This document shows, piece after piece, positions 17,135 to 26,255 of a DNA stretch of 53,171 nt (position 1 is the first letter of the stretch; every line of letters begins with the position of its first letter). The notes beneath the pieces were generated by a model. That model saw only the letters and a program-made list of their open reading frames with translations, was not told the DNA's origin and did not search any database. The stretch comes from Magnetococcales bacterium (GTDB taxonomy: Bacteria > Pseudomonadota > Magnetococcia > Magnetococcales > JADFYX01), in contig PEAM01000029.1 in NCBI GenBank assembly GCA_002753565.1, forward strand, positions 1 to 53,171. Reading direction: 5' to 3'. Both the position numbers and the translations under genes were made by a program.

Positions 17135-17167
17135 GCTTGCCCCTTTCAGGATGAAAAAGGGGCAAGC
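17135..17167 (-). terminator. Terminator hairpin downstream of ssb
   Basis: GCTTGCCCCTTT and AAAGGGGCAAGC form a perfect 12-bp stem around a 9-base loop, 16 bases past the ssb stop. Only short T-runs flank it. The rest of the 16964-17182 gap holds ACACCG direct repeats and a possible tolC promoter region, but no gene. Confidence 0.7.
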
Positions 17168-17182
17168 GATGAAAAAGGCAGG

Positions 17183-17698
17183 CTAAAAAGGGATGTCGTC
17201 GTCAAAATCCGGGGCCGGAGCTGGGGCCGAAGGGGCCGAGGCCGGAGCCCCTTGAGGTTTCTGGGGAGCGGCAGCAGGCTGTGAATAAGCCGGTTGCTGT
17301 CCATAGCCCGACCCAGACTGAGCCGGCTGCTGATATCCTCCCTCCCCCTGGGGCCGTCCGTCCAACATGATCATCTGTCCGTCAAAGGGGGTGATGACCA
17401 CCTCGGTGGTATATTTGTCCTGGCCCTGGTTATCGGTCCACTTGCGTGTTTGCATTTTGCCCTCTATGAAGAGCTTGCTCCCCTTGTGGACATACTGCTG
17501 GATAATCTCCGCCAACTTACCAAAGGCCACCACCCGGTGCCACTCTGTCTTTTCCTGCCGCTGCCCCTGCTTGTCCTTCCAGGTTTCGGAGGTAGCAACC
17601 GAGAAATTGGCGATGGGCCGCCCATCCTGGGTAAAACGGATATCCGGCTCCTGCCCTACATTTCCAATCAATTGTACCTTGTTGAGAGATCTGGACAT
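17183..17698 (-). CDS. ssb: Single-stranded DNA-binding protein
   Basis: 171 residues. The N-terminal OB fold (~1-112) shows the family signature: MSRSLNKVQLIGNVGQEPD, then FSVATSETW, EWHRVVAFGKLAE and YVHKGSKLFIEGKMQTRKW. A Gly/Gln/Pro/Ala-rich linker leads to the acidic tip DDDIPF, which recruits replication and repair partners. It coats ssDNA as a tetramer. Spacing from the AAAAGGGG ribosome site to the ATG is slightly long. It is monocistronic, ends at a hairpin, and is divergent from the TRAP-type gene. Confidence 0.97.
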   Translation of the reverse strand: MSRSLNKVQLIGNVGQEPDIRFTQDGRPIANFSVATSETWKDKQGQRQEKTEWHRVVAFGKLAEIIQQYVHKGSKLFIEGKMQTRKWTDNQGQDKYTTEVVITPFDGQMIMLDGRPQGEGGYQQPAQSGSGYGQQPAYSQPAAAPQKPQGAPASAPSAPAPAPDFDDDIPF

Positions 17699-17899
17699 AT
17701 TTCAATTCCCCTTTTAAGCGGAAAAAAGGTTCCGCATGTCATCGTAAAGCTATAGATTAAAGAGTGATGAGTCGATAACCATGACATCCTGTTGCCCTTG
17801 GTGTTGTTCCCCGATTGAGGATAGAGTAACCGGTTATTTTCCGACCGCTGCTCGACGATACGTATTAATTAATGCTAAGGCAAGCGTTACCACCATAAA

Positions 17900-19210
17900 A
17901 TGAGTTGGCTACCAACCATGAAAGCGCAAACTAAAATACGCCTCCTTCTGCTCGCCCCCCTCCTCCTTCTGCTGGGACCCACCTCAGGGGGTGCGGCACC
18001 GGCCTCTACCTCTCCGGACGGGTCGGTACCGCCGGATGATGCCATCCCCATGCGGATTGCGGCACTCCATGGGCGGTCGTTTGGCTATGTCAGCCTCTTG
18101 GATAAGATGGCAGAAGAGATCCAAATTCGCAGCCAGGGTCGCATCCGGGTAGAACTTCTTGTCGGTGGAGAGGGGGGGTCGGAGGCGGAAGCGCTGAAAA
18201 AACAGATCCAGAACAGAATAGAGGGGGGATTGACCTCCGCCACCACACTGGCCTACTCCATACCGGCCTTTCGGCTGCTGACCCTGCCGCTGCTTTTTAC
18301 CGCACCCGGTCACGTCGAACAGTTTATCCACTCACCAATGGATCAACTCATCCGAGAGAAGGCCCACAGCAGAAACCTTTCGGTGATGGGCTATGGCTCC
18401 TACGGGTTTTATGGTCTTCTCTCCTTTGTCCAGGGGAGAGCGAGCCCACCCCCTCAAAAGAGTGGCGGCAACGGGGATGCCATCGATCAGATGGTGGAGG
18501 CGTTAAACCAAAATAACAGCTATGCCCCCCCATCCTTCAAGGGTCTGTCGGTTCGGGCACCAAAAGACCGCTGGATGGAAAAAGTTCACAAGGCCCTGCA
18601 TGTCAAACAGGTTTTGGTGCCCATTGCCGATGTGCCCGATGCCATGGACTCTGGCTGGGTGGAGGGGGTTGTCTCTACCCCGGAGTCCCTTGCCCTTACC
18701 CCTTTTCCCAAACGGGCTGGCCACTATTTCGATATCCGCCAGCTCCACGGTTGGTCTGTCTTCACTTTGAACAAAAACTGGTTTGACGCGCTCCCCGCCG
18801 ACCTTCAACCACTCCTATCCGAGGTGATCGCCACCTACTCCCAGCAGATGCGCAAGAACGCCTACCATCGAGAGGCCACCATCAAGGAGACGTGGTCCCA
18901 TACCCTGGGACTCCCCATTTCAGAACCGGGGCCGGTGGAGCTTGAGTCTCTGTTCAGACCACTGGTTTTTAAAACCGCCCAACGGCTGGAACGGCGATTG
19001 GAGCGACCCCGTGACGTTCGGAAGCTGTGGGAGAGAAACCGCTCTCCCAAGTCGGTCAACCGGCCCTCTTCCAACTACCAGGGTGCCCAACCCATTCCAC
19101 CATCCAACCGACCCAACGAAAGCCAATCAGCCGCTCCCGACAGAGAGATGGAAGAGATGCTGAAAATGGATGAGCTGGAGCAACAGAGAAGGCGAGCCGA
19201 TCAACGATGA
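17900..19210 (+). CDS. TRAP-transporter-type (DctP-like) periplasmic substrate-binding protein
   Basis: 436 residues with a Sec signal (IRLLLLAPLLLLLGPTSGGAA). The mature domain resembles DctP/TAXI-like solute receptors: LDKMAEEIQIRSQGRIRVELL, the LTLPLLFTAPGHVEQFI segment, and the C-terminal HGWSVFTLNKNWFDALPADL. The last ~90 residues are a charged, Pro/Gln-rich tail not expected in this family. No DctQ or DctM membrane subunits are nearby, so it is either an orphan receptor or has another role. Two starts are possible (17900 and 17918); neither has a strong ribosome site. Its stop overlaps the plsY start by four bases (ATGA), indicating translational coupling. Confidence 0.8.
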   Translation: MSWLPTMKAQTKIRLLLLAPLLLLLGPTSGGAAPASTSPDGSVPPDDAIPMRIAALHGRSFGYVSLLDKMAEEIQIRSQGRIRVELLVGGEGGSEAEALKKQIQNRIEGGLTSATTLAYSIPAFRLLTLPLLFTAPGHVEQFIHSPMDQLIREKAHSRNLSVMGYGSYGFYGLLSFVQGRASPPPQKSGGNGDAIDQMVEALNQNNSYAPPSFKGLSVRAPKDRWMEKVHKALHVKQVLVPIADVPDAMDSGWVEGVVSTPESLALTPFPKRAGHYFDIRQLHGWSVFTLNKNWFDALPADLQPLLSEVIATYSQQMRKNAYHREATIKETWSHTLGLPISEPGPVELESLFRPLVFKTAQRLERRLERPRDVRKLWERNRSPKSVNRPSSNYQGAQPIPPSNRPNESQSAAPDREMEEMLKMDELEQQRRRADQR

Positions 19211-19818
19211 ATGACCCCATGGCAGCCCTTCTTGTTCTTGCCTCCTACCTGATCGGGGCCATCCCTTTTGGTCTGCTGATTGTGCGGCGGCTGGGTGGGG
19301 GAGATATTCGTCAACAGGGCAGCGGCAACATTGGTGCCACCAATGTTCTGCGCACCGTGGGCAAAAAAGCCGGGGCTGCCGCGCTGCTCCTGGATATGGC
19401 CAAGGGGGGTATTCCGGTGCTGGCCTGTCAGATGCTCTATGGCCCAACCAGCCAACTGACACTCCTCTGTGGTCTGGCGGCCTTTTTGGGCCATCTCTAT
19501 CCGGTCTATCTTGGTTTCAAGGGGGGCAAAGGGGTCGCTACGGCCTTGGGGGTATTGATGGCCTGGTCACCTGCTGCCGCTGCCCTTACCCTGCTCCTCT
19601 GGCTGATCTCGGCCAAAGGGTTCAAAATCTCCTCTCTGGCGGCACTGATCGCCTTTGCCGCTCTGCCCCTGGTTCTTTTCCTGCTGGGGGAGCCGACCGA
19701 TCTACTCTGGGCCTCTGGGGTTTTAACCCCCCTTGTTTTTTGGCGGCACCGGGCCAACATTCAACGTCTTCTTGCGGGAACCGAACCCCGAATCGGCAGA
19801 AAGAGTGGTGCATCATGA
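19207..19818 (+). CDS. plsY: Glycerol-3-phosphate acyltransferase PlsY (acyl-phosphate dependent)
   Basis: 203 residues with five to six hydrophobic segments and the three PlsY motifs: GSGNIGATNVLRTVGKK (~38-54), GFKGGKGVATALG (~105-117), and the C-terminal HRANIQRLLAGTEPRIG. It transfers an acyl group from acyl-phosphate to sn-glycerol-3-phosphate in the inner membrane, the first acylation in phospholipid synthesis. It is translationally coupled to both neighbours through ATGA overlaps (19207 and 19815). Confidence 0.96.
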   Translation: MNDPMAALLVLASYLIGAIPFGLLIVRRLGGGDIRQQGSGNIGATNVLRTVGKKAGAAALLLDMAKGGIPVLACQMLYGPTSQLTLLCGLAAFLGHLYPVYLGFKGGKGVATALGVLMAWSPAAAALTLLLWLISAKGFKISSLAALIAFAALPLVLFLLGEPTDLLWASGVLTPLVFWRHRANIQRLLAGTEPRIGRKSGAS

Positions 19819-20672
19819 GATCCCTTTTATTCTGGTTGGCACTCACCTTCTCTCCTCTCATCGGCTGGGCCGGAGAGCCTCCCTCTTCCCAGGGGATGCC
19901 CCAGGAAGCCCCTACCTTCAAGCGTATCGAGAAACTGGCACCTCGTGCCATCATGAGGGCTCTACCGGCTGATGATGTCGATACCCTGCCCGAGTTGACC
20001 GAACGGATTCGCCGCCGCATGGCCCAAACCGGCTTTATTCTCAACCACCCCCCACCCAACGACTATATCATCGGCTCCCTGGACAAACGAAACCTCATGG
20101 GCCGCTACGATCAGGTTCTCATCCAGATCTCGCCCAACACCCCCCTCAACACCGACCTGATCATCCATCGGCCCGGTCCCATGCTCATCGACCCGATAAC
20201 CGGAGAGAAGATGGGGATCCTCTCTTTTTATATCGGCGCCTTGAAGAGTCAACGTCTGACCCGCAGCGGTACGGTCGCCGTGGTAGAGGAGTCGTTTCGC
20301 ACTATTACCGCTGGAGATCGACTGCTGCGGCGGGTGGCGATGGCCGAAGGTTTTAACATCCATCACAGCGCAACAACCGATATGGAGGGGGCTATTCTGC
20401 GTATTGAGAACGATCTGGAGATGGCCGGTTCCGACCAGCTGTTCATCGTCGGTCTGGGTCGGCGGGATCGGGCCACGTTGGGTCTGAAGCTGCCCATCTA
20501 TCAATCGGTGGAGACCATCATTGACCCGGTCACACAGCAAAGGGTCCCCCTCCCTGCCAGACCCATTGGTCATGGGGTTCTCATCCGTATCGGAGAGAAG
20601 GCCTCCATCGCCTTTTTGACCGACTCAACCCGACCCATCCGACGTGGGGACCGGATGGCGACCTCCCCTTGA
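19815..20672 (+). CDS. Exported envelope protein related to the LysM-type proteins found beside dprA, lacking LysM
   Basis: The start is the ATG at 19815, overlapping the plsY stop; the frame is open further upstream but only in the shadow of plsY. A 285-residue product begins with a signal peptide (RSLLFWLALTFSPLIGWAGE). The body contains DPITGEKMGILSFYIGALK, FRTITAGDRLLRR, a second DPVTQQRVPLP segment and a final DSTRPIRRGDRM. These match by eye the C-terminal region of LysM proteins encoded next to dprA in many beta- and gammaproteobacteria. No LysM motif is visible, so direct peptidoglycan binding cannot be assumed. The dprA start follows 1 base after the stop. Confidence 0.65.
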   Translation: MRSLLFWLALTFSPLIGWAGEPPSSQGMPQEAPTFKRIEKLAPRAIMRALPADDVDTLPELTERIRRRMAQTGFILNHPPPNDYIIGSLDKRNLMGRYDQVLIQISPNTPLNTDLIIHRPGPMLIDPITGEKMGILSFYIGALKSQRLTRSGTVAVVEESFRTITAGDRLLRRVAMAEGFNIHHSATTDMEGAILRIENDLEMAGSDQLFIVGLGRRDRATLGLKLPIYQSVETIIDPVTQQRVPLPARPIGHGVLIRIGEKASIAFLTDSTRPIRRGDRMATSP

Positions 20673-20673
20673 T

Positions 20674-21849
20674 ATGGATCGAAAAACCCTCCTCGACTGG
20701 CTGAAATTGACCCAGGTTCCCGGCTTGGGGCCGGTGGGAATCGGGCGGCTGTTAGACCATTTCGGTCAGCCGGAGGCGGTTCTGGAGGCCAACGAACAGG
20801 GCTTAAGCCAGGTTCCGGGGATTCGACCCGCCCTGGTTGCGGCCCTCAATCATTTTCGACAAGCGACCCCACCAGAACCCATCAACCACCACCTGGACCG
20901 CCTGCACCACCTGGGTGGGACGGTGCTGATTCGTGGCGGCAAGCACTATCCGCCCCTGCTGGCAACCATTCACGACCCACCGCCGGTGCTGTTTGTCCTG
21001 GGGGACCCGGTCCATCTTCAAGGGGAGCAGGCCATTGCGGTGGTCGGCTCGCGGCGAGCCAGCCGCCAGGCCGTCCAGTTTGCCCAAACCCTGGCCCAGG
21101 ATCTGGCCCAAAACCAGATCACCACCGTGAGCGGTCTGGCTCTGGGGATCGACTCTGCAGCCCACAGGGGTGCCTTGAGCGGCAAGGGGCCGACCATTGC
21201 CGTGATTGCCACCGGGTTGGATGTGGACTATCCCCCCGGCAACCGAGGCTTAAAAGAGGAGATTCTAGCCCAAGGCTGTCTGATTACCGAGGCCCCCCTC
21301 GGCACCCAGCCAGCCCCCTATCTTTTTCCGCCGCGCAACCGGATTATCAGCGGACTCTCCCAGGGTGTCGTGGTGGTGGAGGCGGCCCCCCGATCCGGCT
21401 CTCTGATCACCGCCCGACTGGCCCTGGAGCAGGGACGAGAGGTGTTTGCCGTCCCCGGCTCAGGCGCCTATGGTGACAGCCGTGCCAAGGGGGTAAACAA
21501 TCTGCTGCGTCAGGGGGCTGTTTTGGTGGAAGGGGTGGCGGATATTTTGCAGGAGCTATCCTGGTCGCTCCCCACACAGAGGATCTCCTCCCCCCACCCC
21601 GAGAGAGAAGAACAGCAACCCCACCAAGAAAAACTTTCTGAAAAAAAGAACATGAGCCATGAAAACATCACTATTATAAAACAGTTAGAGGATGGACCGC
21701 TGTTGGCAGACGAGTTGGCGAGAAAGTGTCAATTGACAGTAGCCTCACTTTCCCGCATCTTACTTCAGCTTGAATTGACCGGTGTGGTTGAACGGCTTCC
21801 GGGAAATCAATATGCCTTACTAAGAGGCGCTGGTTCCCCTTTAAAATAA
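20674..21849 (+). CDS. dprA: DNA-processing protein DprA (RecA loader in transformation)
   Basis: 391 residues from the ATG at 20674, just after the previous stop (the frame extends to 20644 without a better start). Order: N-terminal helix-hairpin-helix region (LTQVPGLGPVGIGRLLDHFG), Rossmann-like DprA core with VVGSRRAS, SGLALGIDSAAHRGAL, LFPPRNRIISGLSQ and EAAPRSGSLITARLALEQGR, and a C-terminal winged helix (~315-385) after a charged linker. DprA binds incoming ssDNA and loads RecA. The plsY-X-dprA-topA order is a familiar proteobacterial arrangement. Confidence 0.96.
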   Translation: MDRKTLLDWLKLTQVPGLGPVGIGRLLDHFGQPEAVLEANEQGLSQVPGIRPALVAALNHFRQATPPEPINHHLDRLHHLGGTVLIRGGKHYPPLLATIHDPPPVLFVLGDPVHLQGEQAIAVVGSRRASRQAVQFAQTLAQDLAQNQITTVSGLALGIDSAAHRGALSGKGPTIAVIATGLDVDYPPGNRGLKEEILAQGCLITEAPLGTQPAPYLFPPRNRIISGLSQGVVVVEAAPRSGSLITARLALEQGREVFAVPGSGAYGDSRAKGVNNLLRQGAVLVEGVADILQELSWSLPTQRISSPHPEREEQQPHQEKLSEKKNMSHENITIIKQLEDGPLLADELARKCQLTVASLSRILLQLELTGVVERLPGNQYALLRGAGSPLK

Positions 21850-21879
21850 TTAACAATTAAAAGATTATATTGCATTCAA

Positions 21880-24225
21880 ATGAGCGCTATCGTCATCGTA
21901 GAGTCCCCAGCGAAAGCCAAAACCATCGAAAAATTCCTGGGTAAGGGATTCAAGGTGGTTGCCACGTATGGTCATATCCGTGATCTCCCCAGCAAGAAGG
22001 GGTCCGTTGACACGGAAAATGACTTTGCCATGTCCTACGAGATCTCCAAACAGTCGACCAAACATGTGACCGAATTAGCTAAATCGGTCAAGGGGGCTGA
22101 TGAGATCCTGCTGGCAACCGACCCGGATCGAGAGGGAGAGGCGATCTCCTGGCATGTTCTGGAGGTGTTGAAAAACAAACGGGTCGGGCTGAAAAACATG
22201 ACGGTGCGCCGGGTGGTTTTTCACGAGATTACCAAACGAGCCATCCAGGATGCGGTCGCCAACGCTCGGGAAATTGACATGGACATGGTCAATGCCCAGC
22301 AGGCCAGACGGGCTCTGGATTATCTGGTTGGCTTCACCTTGAGCCCCCTGCTCTGGAAAAAGGTCCGTCGAGGACTCTCTGCCGGTCGGGTTCAGTCGGT
22401 GGCACTGCGTCTGGTCTGCGATCGGGAGAACGAGATCCTGGCGTTTAAATCTCAGGAGTATTGGTCCATCCTGGGTCAGGTCAGCAAAAAGGATGATCAA
22501 GAGACCCGGTTCCAGGCGCGTCTGGTGGTTGCCGACTCTAAAAAACTGAGCAAATTTGATATTCCCGATAAAAACCGGGCGGATGAGCTGGTCAAAGCCA
22601 TTCAAAACAGGCCTCTTACCCTGACAGAGCTGGCGAAAAAACAGACCAAACAGAACCCCGCTCCCCCCTTTATCACCTCCAGCCTTCAACAGGAGGCCTC
22701 ACGTAAATTGGGGTTTTCGGCCAAGAAGGCCATGATGGTGGCGCAAAAGCTCTATGAGGGGATCAAGATTCCCTTCCCGGACGGTCATGAAGAGGTGGTC
22801 GGGTTGATCACCTACATGCGTACCGACTCGGTCAATCTGGCTCAAGAGGCCCTGGCAGGCATACGCTCCTTGATTGAAGAGCGGTATGGGGCGGAGTATC
22901 TCCCCAGCAAGCCCCGCTATTATAAATCGTCGGCTAAAAATGCTCAAGAGGCCCATGAAGCCGTCCGACCAACCGATGTCAACCATCTGCCTGAACGGCT
23001 ACGGAAAAGCCTGGATAAAGATCAATACCGCCTCTACGAGCTTATCTGGAAAAGGACCATGGCCTGTCAGATGGCTCCGGCCAAGATTGACAAGGTGACC
23101 GCTACCCTATCAGTAGACAGCGATGACCCCAAGGCCCCCTTCTCTCTGCGGGCCAACGGCTCATCGGTAGCCTTCTCTGGCTTTCGCAAGGTCTACAGTG
23201 AGGGCAAGGATGCGGTATCTGCTCAAGATCGCAACGAGGACGATGCCAGCACCATGCTGCCGCCCCTCCAAAAGGGTGACAAACTCAACCTGGACGAGGT
23301 TCTCCCCCAACAGCACTTTACCGAACCGCCCCCTCGCTACACAGAGGCCTCTCTGGTGAAGGCGCTGGAGAGCTTTGGTATCGGCCGACCCTCCACCTAT
23401 GCCCCGACCATGTCCACCATCCAGGACCGGGGCTATGTGAAGCTGGACCAGAAAAAGTTTTTCCCGGAAGATGTCGGCATGGTGGTCAACCGCTTTTTGG
23501 TCGAACATTTTGAAAAATATGTCGACTACCATTTTACCGCCCATCTGGAGGATGATCTGGATGCCATCTCTCGGGGCGAAAAGGCCTGGGTACCTCTCTT
23601 AACCGAGTTTTGGTCGCCGTTTAAACAGCAGATCGAAGAGAAAGACAAAACCACCACCAAAGCTCAGGTCACCACCGAAGATACCGACGAGGCCTGCCCG
23701 GAGTGTCAAAAGCATCTTCAAATCAAACTGGGCCGTTATGGCCGGTTCATGGCCTGCTCCAACTATCCCGACTGCAAATACACCCGTAACATTCTCAAAG
23801 AGGGTGAAGAGGAGACCCCGGTTGCCGAGCCGGTGATGTCGGACGAAAAGTGCGAAAAGTGCGGCGAAGGGATGTTGATCAAGGAGGGGCGCTTTGGCAA
23901 ATATCTGGCCTGCTCGGGCTATCCCAACTGTCGGAACATTCAATCTCTGGAAAAACCCACCGATACCGGTATTGCCTGTCCTACCTGTGGCAAGGGGACC
24001 TTCCTTGAGAAAAAGTCCCGGCGTGGCAAGATTTTTTACTCCTGCTCCACCTATCCGAAGTGTAAACACGCCTTGTGGAACAAACCCCTGACCCAACCCT
24101 GTCCGAAATGCAGCGCCCCCTTCGTAACGGAAAAAATCACCAAAAAATGGGGTCTGGAACATCTGTGCGCCAATGAAGAGTGTGACTATCGAGAGAAAAT
24201 AGGTGAAGCTCCCGCCAAGGAGTAG
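21880..24225 (+). CDS. topA: DNA topoisomerase I
   Basis: 781 residues. The TOPRIM domain comes first (IVIVESPAKAKTIEKFLG, with acidic ATDPDREGEAISWH). The type IA core follows, with the catalytic tyrosine in GLITYMRTDSVNL (~305-317) and the GRPSTYAPTMSTIQDRGYV segment. Four C-terminal C4 zinc ribbons start at ~606 (CPEC/CSNYPDC, CEKC/CSGYPNC, CPTC/CSTYPKC and CPKC/C-x4-C). It relaxes negative supercoils through a 5'-phosphotyrosine intermediate. It begins 30 bases after dprA, probably in the same unit. Confidence 0.98.
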   Translation: MSAIVIVESPAKAKTIEKFLGKGFKVVATYGHIRDLPSKKGSVDTENDFAMSYEISKQSTKHVTELAKSVKGADEILLATDPDREGEAISWHVLEVLKNKRVGLKNMTVRRVVFHEITKRAIQDAVANAREIDMDMVNAQQARRALDYLVGFTLSPLLWKKVRRGLSAGRVQSVALRLVCDRENEILAFKSQEYWSILGQVSKKDDQETRFQARLVVADSKKLSKFDIPDKNRADELVKAIQNRPLTLTELAKKQTKQNPAPPFITSSLQQEASRKLGFSAKKAMMVAQKLYEGIKIPFPDGHEEVVGLITYMRTDSVNLAQEALAGIRSLIEERYGAEYLPSKPRYYKSSAKNAQEAHEAVRPTDVNHLPERLRKSLDKDQYRLYELIWKRTMACQMAPAKIDKVTATLSVDSDDPKAPFSLRANGSSVAFSGFRKVYSEGKDAVSAQDRNEDDASTMLPPLQKGDKLNLDEVLPQQHFTEPPPRYTEASLVKALESFGIGRPSTYAPTMSTIQDRGYVKLDQKKFFPEDVGMVVNRFLVEHFEKYVDYHFTAHLEDDLDAISRGEKAWVPLLTEFWSPFKQQIEEKDKTTTKAQVTTEDTDEACPECQKHLQIKLGRYGRFMACSNYPDCKYTRNILKEGEEETPVAEPVMSDEKCEKCGEGMLIKEGRFGKYLACSGYPNCRNIQSLEKPTDTGIACPTCGKGTFLEKKSRRGKIFYSCSTYPKCKHALWNKPLTQPCPKCSAPFVTEKITKKWGLEHLCANEECDYREKIGEAPAKE

Positions 24226-24317
24226 CGGCAAAAAGTGGCTATCCCTGACAGGTTACGATTGGCGGTCCTGTTTTGGTAGCTCACCAACACCACAAAATGC
24301 TGGATACTTAAGAGGCC

Positions 24318-26255
24318 ATGTTTAAGCACCTTTTTTCCACCCGCTTCGGGACGGTTTATCTGTTTGGGCTGCTGTTTACCCTGATCGCCTTTGTCACCCG
24401 AACCACGCTGCTGATCAAAGCCTGGAGCGTGGTGGATCTCAACCCGCTCAATCTGCTGGCCATCTATTTGGTGGGGCTTCTGTTCGATGGGGTAACCGCC
24501 ACCTATTTTGTCCTCTTTCTGGTTCTCTATCTGATTTTCATACCCGACAGGGTGTTCAACCATCGACTCCACCAACCGGTTTTTCTTACTCTCTTTTTTC
24601 TTTTTCTCTACGGTCTGGTCTTTGGCATCGTTTCAGAGTGGATTTTTTGGGACGAGTTTGGTGTGCGCTTTAACTTTATTGCCGTCGACTATCTGGTCTA
24701 CACCGAAGAGGTGTTGAAAAACATCTGGCAGTCCTATCCGGTTCCGGCTCTTCTGACGGCTATCTTTATCCTTACCGGGTTGGTCTTCCATCAAACCTGG
24801 AAACGGGGCTATCTGACGGCCAGCTTCAACAACAAGCGGACCACCCTGGCGGGTCGGGCCAAACAGGGCAGCCTTTTTCTCGCCTTGCCGATACTCTTTT
24901 TTTTCCTGGTCGACAGCTCTCTGTCCGAGATCTCTCCCAATCGCTACCATAACGAACTGGCTAAAAACGGGGTCCACGCCCTCTTCTCCGCCTTTCGTAA
25001 CAACAAGCTCGATTATGCCGATTTCTATCTGCAAAAAGAGGAAGATCTCATCCTTACCCGGCTCAGAGCGCTGCTCAAAAGCGACAACAGCCACTTTCTC
25101 TCCGACGACCTGCGCGACATCACCCGCCGCGTCAGCGGTAACGGGCCGGAAAAACGCCATAATGTCATTTTTATTACCATCGAAAGCCTGAGTGCCGAGT
25201 TTATGGGTAAATTTGGCAACCAGGCCGGACTGACCCCCCACCTGGACCGGCTGGCGGATGAGAGTCTGTTTTTTTCCAACATCTACGCCACCGGAACCCG
25301 CACCGTCCGAGGCATGGAGAGCCTGACCCTTTCGGTCCCCCCCAGTCCGGGGCGCAGTATGGTTAAGCGGCCAGATAACGAAAACCTTTTTTCCAGTGGT
25401 TTTGTCTTCAAAAGCAAAGGTTACGATACCCAGTTTCTCTATGGGGGCTATGGTTACTTTGACAACATGAACTATTTTTTTGGCAACAACGGCTTCGATA
25501 TTGTCGACCGGGCCAAAATGGACGATGACAAGATCAGCCACGAAAATGCCTGGGGGGTAGCGGATGAAGATATCTATCGCCGCGCAACCGAAGAGGCCGA
25601 TAGAGCCTACGGAGAGGGGAAACCGTTCTTTCACTTTATCATGACCACCTCCAACCATCGCCCCTACACCTATCCAGCCGGTCGCATCGATATTCCCTCA
25701 CCCGGTGGACGGGAGGGTGGGGTTAAATACACCGACTATGCCATCCACCGCTTTATCGAAGATACCCGTTCCAAACCGTGGTTTGACAACACCCTGTTTG
25801 TCATTATTTCCGACCACTGTGCCGGTAGCGCCGGACGGACCGAACTGCCGGTATACCGTTATCGGATACCCTTTCTTATCTATCAACCGGCCCTGATCAA
25901 AGCAGCAACCAACGATCGGCTGGTGAGTCAGCTGGATGTGATTCCCACGGTTTTGGGTTTGCTGAACTGGAGCTATACCAGCCGTTTTTACGGTCGGGAT
26001 ATTCTCCGCATGCGGGCGGAAGATGAGCGGGCCTTTATTGGCAACTATCAAAAACTGGGGTTGATTCAAGGCAACAATCTCGCCATTCTCAGCCCACAAA
26101 ACGGTTCAAGCTTCTACCAGTTCGACCGTCAAACAGAAGAGCAGACCACCCTCCCTCCCCAACCCGATCTACTCTTCGATGCCATGGCCTATTATCAAGG
26201 CGCCAGTATTCTGGCCAAACACGGTGGAAACCGCTGGATAGATGAAACCCCATAG
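24318..26255 (+). CDS. LTA-synthase-family (sulfatase-fold) membrane transferase
   Basis: 645 residues. Five hydrophobic helices fill the first ~220 residues; a periplasmic sulfatase-fold domain (PF00884) follows. Visible motifs are NVIFITIESLSAEFMG (metal-binding Glu), the nucleophile region ATGTRTVRGMES with its threonine, FFHFIMTTSNHRPY, and VIISDHCAGSAG (Asp-His). Family members move phosphoglycerol or similar groups between membrane lipids and glycans. In Gram-negatives the acceptor is usually an envelope glucan or LPS; here it is unknown. It overlaps the PAP2 gene by 14 bases, so the two are coupled. Confidence 0.88.
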   Translation: MFKHLFSTRFGTVYLFGLLFTLIAFVTRTTLLIKAWSVVDLNPLNLLAIYLVGLLFDGVTATYFVLFLVLYLIFIPDRVFNHRLHQPVFLTLFFLFLYGLVFGIVSEWIFWDEFGVRFNFIAVDYLVYTEEVLKNIWQSYPVPALLTAIFILTGLVFHQTWKRGYLTASFNNKRTTLAGRAKQGSLFLALPILFFFLVDSSLSEISPNRYHNELAKNGVHALFSAFRNNKLDYADFYLQKEEDLILTRLRALLKSDNSHFLSDDLRDITRRVSGNGPEKRHNVIFITIESLSAEFMGKFGNQAGLTPHLDRLADESLFFSNIYATGTRTVRGMESLTLSVPPSPGRSMVKRPDNENLFSSGFVFKSKGYDTQFLYGGYGYFDNMNYFFGNNGFDIVDRAKMDDDKISHENAWGVADEDIYRRATEEADRAYGEGKPFFHFIMTTSNHRPYTYPAGRIDIPSPGGREGGVKYTDYAIHRFIEDTRSKPWFDNTLFVIISDHCAGSAGRTELPVYRYRIPFLIYQPALIKAATNDRLVSQLDVIPTVLGLLNWSYTSRFYGRDILRMRAEDERAFIGNYQKLGLIQGNNLAILSPQNGSSFYQFDRQTEEQTTLPPQPDLLFDAMAYYQGASILAKHGGNRWIDETP

